From assembly GCA_002722175.1 (NCBI GenBank), contig PBKU01000050.1, positions 124,001 to 188,000 on the forward strand: a DNA stretch of 64,000 bases, written 5' to 3'. Position numbers and translations under genes: made by a program. The stretch is from Magnetovibrio sp. (GTDB lineage Bacteria; Pseudomonadota; Alphaproteobacteria; Rhodospirillales; Casp-alpha2). Positions 58,701 through 64,000 of this stretch are shown one piece after another. Each line of letters starts with the position of its first letter. The first letter of the stretch is position 1. The notes under the pieces were generated by a model, which was not told where the DNA came from, did not search any database, and was given only the letters and a program-made list of their open reading frames with translations.

Positions 58701-61412
58701 TTGCTTTTAATCAATAATTTGACGTTTCTATCACCTTGGGTTTTGACCGGGCTTTTGACTTTGCCAGTATTTTGGTGGTTTTTTAGAATTACTCCACCAG
58801 TGCCTTCACGGGTAAAATTTCCCCCGATAGCATTTATGAAGGATTTTTCAACTTCGAAGCAAACAAGTTTGAAATCGCCTTGGTGGCTAATTTTGCTGAG
58901 GGTTAGTATTTTGCTAGCTATAATTCTTTATTTAGCTCGTCCTGTATTATACGCAGAATTTGAGAAATCCTTTTATGGACCACTGATCCTGGTTGTAGAT
59001 GACGGGTGGACTGCGGCACCAGACTGGGGAAAAAGACGTGATACAATGGTTGAGCTTGTTAACAGCGCAGCATATAGGGAGCGAGGGGTTATCGTTATTA
59101 CTACAGCTTCCGATCTTTATGTCCATGAGGCAGGCTTACCTATCTTGAATGGGAAAAAAGCCTTAGAAATAATATCTTCCCTTGAACCTAAGCCTTGGGC
59201 TGCTGATTGGAGTAAAACAGTAAATAGGTTAGAAAATACTCCAACTAATTTTTTTAATGGGGCCGAAATAATTTGGTTAAGTGATGGCTTAGAACTAAAA
59301 AACAGCAAGGAATCGCTTCTTAAAGCCCTACAAGAGCGGGCTTCAGTGAGGGTCATGGTCCCAAGGGAAATCGGGACTATTCCTGTATTGCGTCGCCCCA
59401 AACTTGAATCCGATGGTTTCAAAATATTGTTAGAAAGGTCAGGTAACGTGGGTAACGAAATTCATAGACTAGTTGGCCGAGATTCAGATGGATTTATTTT
59501 AGTATCTAAGGATTTTAGAATTTTAGACGGGAAACAAGAAGTTCTTGCTACTGTTAAGTTACCTGCAGGTGCGCAAAACCGTCTTGCTAGGTTAGAACTG
59601 TTTGGTGTTAGATCTGCTGCAAGTACAGTGTTGCTTGACAATCGCTGGTCTCGCCATCCGATTGGCATTGTAGATGCTGGCATTGCTGATTCTCAGCCGT
59701 TGTTGGCGCCAAATTATTTTCTTGAGCGTGCTTTTACCGGTGTAGCAGAAATCAGAAAAAATGACATAGAAGCACTGTTGTCAAGGCCGCTCGCGGTTCT
59801 TGTTCTTTCCGATATGCCGCTATTTGATCAAATGATTTCAAAAAAAATTCAAGAATGGGTCACCAAGGGTGGAGTATTACTCCATTTTGCCGGGCCTTCA
59901 TTAGCACACGCTGTAAGCCAAAATAACGAGAATTACAAAGAAATGTTGCTCCCCGTTAAATTGCGTGCCGGCAGCCGAATGTTCGGTGGTACAATGTCTT
60001 GGAATAAATCAGGGACCTTATCTCCATTTCCGGACTCTAGTCCGTTTTTCGCGCTTTCAATTCCCGATGATGTTACTGTTCGTCGCCAAGTAGTTGCCGA
60101 ACCAACATTTGTTGTAGATCACTTGGTGTGGGCTTCTCTATCAGATGGGAGCCCTCTAGTGACGTGTGATGATCTAGGTAAAGGAAAAATCGTTTTAGTT
60201 CACACTACAGCAAATTCAGCTTGGTCTAACCTTGCAATGTCTGGTTTATTTGTTGAAATGTTGGAACGCATTGTGGGTGTTAGCCAAGGCGTCATTAGAG
60301 AACACGATAGTAATTTAGCGCTTCAACCACTAAAGAGTTTAGATGCATTTGGCCAGTTAGGCCAAGCTGCACCATCGTCAATGGCAATACCAGCGCGGTA
60401 CCTAGAAGACATTAATGTAGGTCCAAATTATCCTCCCGGTATTTATGGTGATAAAGAGGCTTGGTATGCTATAAACTTAGGTTTTAACATTGAACTACCG
60501 AAACCTATTGTTTTTTCTCCGGAAATTGATGTTACAAACGATCTAAAAAAAAGCGAAATTAATCTAAGGACTCCGTTATTAATTATTGTCCTATCCCTAT
60601 TCATTATCGACCTTCTAGTGAGTTTTAATATGCGCGGAGCCCTTGCTAGCTTTTTACCAGGTTTGGGCGCTTTGATCATTGTTTTTTGTTTTACTAAAGG
60701 GGGGTATGCGGAGGAAGACAAGTTTGCGTTAAAAAACAGCTTAGAAACGAGGATCGCCTACGTAAAGACTGGTAACAGTAACGTTGATAAAACAAGCTTG
60801 GCTGGATTGGCTGGTTTAAATACGATATTACGACATAGAACATCGGTTGAGTTAGGGGTTCCCCAGGAAATAGATTTGTTGCGCGATGAATTAGTATTCT
60901 TTCCGCTAATATATTTTCCTATAGTTGAAGGTCATGCTCTAGCGCAGGAAGCACAATCGAATTTGATTTCCTATATGCGGTATGGTGGAATTGTATTATT
61001 AGATGCCCGCGATCCATTGGAAATTAATAATTGGGAAGCGATAAGACTGTTAGTTCGTAGATTAAATTCTCCCAAACTAATACCGTTACCTGAAGACCAT
61101 GTTTTGACGCGAACCTTTTATCTAACTACTGATTTTCCTGGTCGTTGGGCTGGCGGAACATTATGGGTTGAGCTTGCGGATGAAAGGGTGTTCGATGGAG
61201 TATCAAGTATAATTGTTGGCGGTAACGATTGGGCTTCTGCCTGGGCCATTGATGACCAGCTACGTCCAATAAACCCAGTTATTCCGGGAGGTGCCCGACA
61301 GCGAGAATTAGCATATCGTTTTGGGGTTAACCTTGTAATGTACGCTCTCACTGGAAATTACAAATCAGACCAAGTGCACACTCCATTAATTCTGCAGCGC
61401 CTTGGAAAATGA
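58701..61412 (+). CDS. BatA-like membrane protein with DUF4159 domain
   Basis: A 903-residue inner-membrane protein. The N-terminus has the BatA-type start (LSPWVLTGLLTLPVFWWF, then RVKFPPIAFM and a second helix WLILLRVSILLAIILYLARP). A large domain follows (about 90-620) with glutamine-amidotransferase-like features, then membrane helices near 630-675, and a C-terminal DUF4159 domain (about 700-900; ELVFFPLIYFPIVEG, YMRYGGIVLLDARDP). No catalytic function is established. TTG start after GAGGT. It overlaps the next gene by four bases. Confidence 0.87.
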   Translation: MLLINNLTFLSPWVLTGLLTLPVFWWFFRITPPVPSRVKFPPIAFMKDFSTSKQTSLKSPWWLILLRVSILLAIILYLARPVLYAEFEKSFYGPLILVVDDGWTAAPDWGKRRDTMVELVNSAAYRERGVIVITTASDLYVHEAGLPILNGKKALEIISSLEPKPWAADWSKTVNRLENTPTNFFNGAEIIWLSDGLELKNSKESLLKALQERASVRVMVPREIGTIPVLRRPKLESDGFKILLERSGNVGNEIHRLVGRDSDGFILVSKDFRILDGKQEVLATVKLPAGAQNRLARLELFGVRSAASTVLLDNRWSRHPIGIVDAGIADSQPLLAPNYFLERAFTGVAEIRKNDIEALLSRPLAVLVLSDMPLFDQMISKKIQEWVTKGGVLLHFAGPSLAHAVSQNNENYKEMLLPVKLRAGSRMFGGTMSWNKSGTLSPFPDSSPFFALSIPDDVTVRRQVVAEPTFVVDHLVWASLSDGSPLVTCDDLGKGKIVLVHTTANSAWSNLAMSGLFVEMLERIVGVSQGVIREHDSNLALQPLKSLDAFGQLGQAAPSSMAIPARYLEDINVGPNYPPGIYGDKEAWYAINLGFNIELPKPIVFSPEIDVTNDLKKSEINLRTPLLIIVLSLFIIDLLVSFNMRGALASFLPGLGALIIVFCFTKGGYAEEDKFALKNSLETRIAYVKTGNSNVDKTSLAGLAGLNTILRHRTSVELGVPQEIDLLRDELVFFPLIYFPIVEGHALAQEAQSNLISYMRYGGIVLLDARDPLEINNWEAIRLLVRRLNSPKLIPLPEDHVLTRTFYLTTDFPGRWAGGTLWVELADERVFDGVSSIIVGGNDWASAWAIDDQLRPINPVIPGGARQRELAYRFGVNLVMYALTGNYKSDQVHTPLILQRLGK

Positions 61413-63472
61413 GTCTAGACTTTTATTTTTCTCCCTTCTTGCCTTGGTGGGGTATAGTTGGCTTTTTCATTGTTGGTTTTCTAGCAACCATAACTGAGAT
61501 AGTAAAAAAAATTCGTGGGGGTATACCACGTCTGCTTACTGTGATTTTACTTGTTTTTTTAGCGTCAGGCCCAAAAATAAATACCGAAAGCCGACTTTTA
61601 AAACCTGACATCGTTGTGGTTATTGTAGATAAGACAAAAAGCCAAACAGTGGGTAGACGTGCCGAAATAAGGGACAAAGCTCTTTCATCAATTCTCAACA
61701 ATGCCAAACATTTTTCAACGCTAGAATTAAGAATTGTTACAGTTGAGAGCACCCATGCGGATGGGTCATATTTGCTAAAAGCACTAAGTGAATCTATCAA
61801 AAAAATTCCACGGAATCAGTATTCCGGGGCTATTTTGTTAACAGATGGGCAGGTCCACGATACCACCGTAGCTGACAAATTTCCTGGCCCGATACACGTT
61901 CTGCTAACAGGAGAACCGGGAGAGTACGACCGGCGTTTAGATATATTGAATTCGCCAAATTATGGGATTGTAGGCGATCCAGTTACTATAAAATATTCAC
62001 TGATCGAGAAAAGGCATTCAATAAAGGGAAAGATACATAAGGAAAACAGCACTGCTGTACCTGTTAAAATCCGGGTTGATGGAAAAGTTGTGGAACATAA
62101 CCAAGCGACTATTGGCCAATCATATGAATTTAAATTCAGGCCTAATCATCCAGGGTTAAACATTGTGGAAATTCAAGCAGAAACCGCACCAGAGGAAATT
62201 TCAAACAAAAACAACCGTAATTTTATTGGTATTAAAGCTATACGTGACCGGCTTCAAGTCCTTTTGATTTCCGGGAAACCACATTCCGGGGAACGCACTT
62301 GGCGTAACCTTTTGAAATCAGATCCAAGCATAGACTTAATCCACTTTACTATATTGCGTCCTCCCGAAAAGGACGATTTCACCCCTTTAAATGAACTGGC
62401 TTTAATCTCTTTTCCGGTCGATGAGCTTTTTGGAAAAAAAATTGATAAATTTGATTTGATTATTTTTGACCGATATATGGTGCGAGATGTTCTGCCACCA
62501 TCGTATATTCGAAACATAAACAAAAAAGTTCAGGGTGGAGGAGCTCTCTTGCTTGCCGTAGGCCCTGAATTTGCTGGCCCTAGGAGCCTTGCAAAAACCC
62601 CCTTGTCGGAGGTCTTACCGGTTATGATGACAGCCAAAGTTCATGTAGGTAGTTTCAAGCCGAGTGTAACAAAAATTGGCCATAAGCATCCTATTACATC
62701 ACAATTATCAGCTGACAGCACTAACCTGGTGTGGGGCAGTTGGTTTAGACAAATCGAAGTTATTCCAAATGAAGGCCAGGTATTGATGAAGGGGATTGAT
62801 GAGTTGCCCCTGTTAATTGTAAGCAGAGTTGGCAATGGCAGGGTTGGAGTTCTTGCAAGCGATCATATTTGGCTTTGGTCACGTGGATATGAAGGAGGTG
62901 GTCCACACGATAAACTTATTAAACGTCTATCTCATTGGCTGATGCAAGAGCCTGAACTAGAAGAAGAAAGGATAAAGGGGCGTGTTGAGGATAAGAAGCT
63001 AATCATCGAACGTCATAGTCTTTCGAGAGAGATAATAACTCTTAAAGTTACAAGTCCATCTGGGGTGGTGTTGGAGAGCCGCCAGACTCCAAATGTCAAA
63101 GGGAAGCTTGAGTTTGAAATTAAAATGCCAGAAAGAGGGGTATATAGGGTTGATGACGGAAAAAACAAAGTTTTAATACCTGTAGGGGAATTGAACCCTA
63201 TTGAGCTCAGAGATTTAACTTCAGGGCCTACAAAACTTTTATCCTTGGTGAGTAATTCGGGCGGATCATTTCACTGGTTAAAGCATAAGGATATAATGTT
63301 GCGACGCGTTAATTCAGAATCTAAATATTTTGGAGAAGGTTGGATTGGCTTTCCAAAGAGAAACGCCTATGTTGTTGGGGGTATTATCGAGAACCATCTT
63401 CTTTTAGGTATTCCGTTGGCTGCTTTGATATTCCTATTTTTAGGGGTCAGTTGGTGGCGAGAGGGCAGGTAG
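61409..63472 (+). CDS. Membrane protein with degenerate VWA-like region
   Basis: A 687-residue inner-membrane protein with two N-terminal helices (about 10-30 and 42-55), a periplasmic part and a C-terminal helix (about 660-682, LLLGIPLAALIFLFLGVSWW). After the helices the sequence VVVIVDKTKSQ resembles a VWA MIDAS start in altered form, followed by an Ig-like segment and a Rossmann-like segment with GGGALLLAVGPEF. This matches the fourth protein of the MoxR/DUF58/DUF4159 operon found in many Alphaproteobacteria. The role is unknown, probably envelope maintenance. Confidence 0.8.
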   Translation: MSLDFYFSPFLPWWGIVGFFIVGFLATITEIVKKIRGGIPRLLTVILLVFLASGPKINTESRLLKPDIVVVIVDKTKSQTVGRRAEIRDKALSSILNNAKHFSTLELRIVTVESTHADGSYLLKALSESIKKIPRNQYSGAILLTDGQVHDTTVADKFPGPIHVLLTGEPGEYDRRLDILNSPNYGIVGDPVTIKYSLIEKRHSIKGKIHKENSTAVPVKIRVDGKVVEHNQATIGQSYEFKFRPNHPGLNIVEIQAETAPEEISNKNNRNFIGIKAIRDRLQVLLISGKPHSGERTWRNLLKSDPSIDLIHFTILRPPEKDDFTPLNELALISFPVDELFGKKIDKFDLIIFDRYMVRDVLPPSYIRNINKKVQGGGALLLAVGPEFAGPRSLAKTPLSEVLPVMMTAKVHVGSFKPSVTKIGHKHPITSQLSADSTNLVWGSWFRQIEVIPNEGQVLMKGIDELPLLIVSRVGNGRVGVLASDHIWLWSRGYEGGGPHDKLIKRLSHWLMQEPELEEERIKGRVEDKKLIIERHSLSREIITLKVTSPSGVVLESRQTPNVKGKLEFEIKMPERGVYRVDDGKNKVLIPVGELNPIELRDLTSGPTKLLSLVSNSGGSFHWLKHKDIMLRRVNSESKYFGEGWIGFPKRNAYVVGGIIENHLLLGIPLAALIFLFLGVSWWREGR

Positions 63473-63678
63473 ATGAACAACCTGTCGTGGTATCGGTGCG
63501 CAATCAAGTTGAATAACTTATTGCTCTACCAGGATACAAGTCTATCTAATTGTGAATGCCTCTCTTTTTCAGCGGTGTGATAGTATTTTACTTAGTGTGA
63601 AAAAAAGTTTTTAAACTCTTTCTCGATCTAAAAAACATTACAGAAGTTTTAGGTATATTAACTAGTGGCAGAAAATAA

Positions 63679-63694
63679 TGGCATGAATCTTGCT
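63679..63694 (+). promoter_or_regulatory. Sigma-54 promoter upstream of flgG
   Basis: TGGCATGAATCTTGCT matches the sigma-54 -24/-12 consensus (TGGCAC-N5-TTGCT) with one mismatch, and GG and GC are separated by the required ten bases. Transcription would begin about 45 bases before the flgG ATG. Sigma-54 control of mid-class flagellar genes is common in Alphaproteobacteria, and rpoN is in this window. The activator and its site lie outside or were not recognised. Confidence 0.8.
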
Positions 63695-63750
63695 TATAAA
63701 TAAGAAGTAAGTGTCGCAACTCTACGCTATACAGTATAGGATTTAGCAAC

Positions 63751-64000
63751 ATGGATGCACTAAGAATAGCCGCTACTGGGATGATGGCTCAACAAAGGAA
63801 TACAGAGTTAATCGCTAATAATCTAGCAAACATGAATACAGCGGGGTTCCAACGTAGGCGCTCTGAGTTTAATGATTTAATATACAAAAATTTAGAGCGA
63901 CCGGACCGTTTCCCACATTCAAAGGCTGGACCTAAAGTGCCCGGTGGCATTCACAGTGGGCTAGGAGTTTCGCAAATCGCTACTTATCGAGTTTTAGAGC
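63751..64000 (+). CDS. flgG: Flagellar basal-body rod protein FlgG, C-terminus cut by window edge
   Basis: FlgG builds the distal rod of the flagellum and is exported by the flagellar type III apparatus. The visible 83 residues match FlgG rather than FlgF: ALRIAATGMMAQQRNTE, IANNLANMNTAGFQRRRSEF, NDLIYKN, and GIHSGLGVSQIATYRVLE (compare the family's QLGLGV...AVYRITE). The N-terminal amphipathic D0 helix is intact and the frame is open to the edge. A sigma-54 promoter lies just upstream, and the ribosome site is weak. Confidence 0.9.
   Translation, partial: MDALRIAATGMMAQQRNTELIANNLANMNTAGFQRRRSEFNDLIYKNLERPDRFPHSKAGPKVPGGIHSGLGVSQIATYRVLE

Overview
The window looks like chromosomal DNA of a low-GC (AT-rich) alphaproteobacterium, probably marine. 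The class assignment rests on several family-level markers: a CcrM-type GANTC methyltransferase beside rnhB, the kdsD-lptC-lptA-lptB-rpoN-ptsN block, a complex I NDUFA9-family reductase, the YbjN/ProC pair, DUF6111 and DUF1285 genes next to a CCA-adding enzyme, and the rlmH-gpmI-envC-ctpA-divergent deacetylase-rppH string. The marine guess rests on a trimethylamine-methyltransferase-family gene next to a GcvT-family demethylating dehydrogenase, two 'arsenosugar' family glycosyltransferases and a GMC choline-dehydrogenase-like enzyme. The genus cannot be told from the sequence alone. No CRISPR array, prophage, insertion sequence or rRNA operon was seen.

Layout. 1-3 kb: proC (cut by the window edge) and a YbjN gene, then a MarR regulator divergent from ilvE. 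3.1-10 kb, minus strand: molybdopterin genes (mobB, moeA, moaD, moaE), pgsA, uvrC, an AT-rich gap with a DnaA-box-like site, then folB and a pteridine-reductase-like SDR. 9.9-22.5 kb, minus strand: a long run rplU-rpmA-obgE-proB-proA-nadD-rsfS-rlmH-gpmI-envC-ctpA-deacetylase-rppH, combining ribosome assembly, proline and NAD synthesis, glycolysis, peptidoglycan remodelling and RNA decay. 22.7-25.5 kb: the queuosine genes queA-tgt-queF. 25.7-28.5 kb: oligopeptidase B and a small heat shock protein with a structured leader. 28.5-35 kb, minus strand: ptsN, rpoN, the lipopolysaccharide-export genes, kdsD, an RNase D gene interrupted by an in-frame stop, and tRNA-Leu(CAG).

35-47.5 kb: NDUFA9-like reductase, M17 aminopeptidase, a HAD phosphatase, a GMC oxidoreductase, ccrM-rnhB, mtnA, dapD-dapE and ghrA. 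47.7-53.2 kb, plus strand: an MttB-family methyltransferase, an 808-residue FAD/GcvT enzyme and two small glycosyltransferases. 53.2-56.7 kb, minus strand: SGNH hydrolase, CCA/poly(A) nucleotidyltransferase, DUF6111, NUDIX CoA pyrophosphatase and DUF1285. 56.7-63.5 kb, plus strand: a four-gene MoxR/DUF58/BatA-DUF4159/membrane VWA-like operon. The window ends in flgG, which is preceded by a near-consensus sigma-54 promoter; the sigma-54 gene itself is in the window.

The most notable signals are the in-frame TAA in the RNase D gene, the hairpin holding the Shine-Dalgarno of the hsp20 gene, MoaD ending in Gly-Gly-Arg instead of Gly-Gly, the missing hpf gene between rpoN and ptsN, a 100-residue lysine-rich tail on ribosomal protein L21, five 57-bp coding repeats in the deacetylase gene, and an SGNH hydrolase gene with no ordinary start codon. 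Nothing in the window is clearly a wholly new defence or mobile system.
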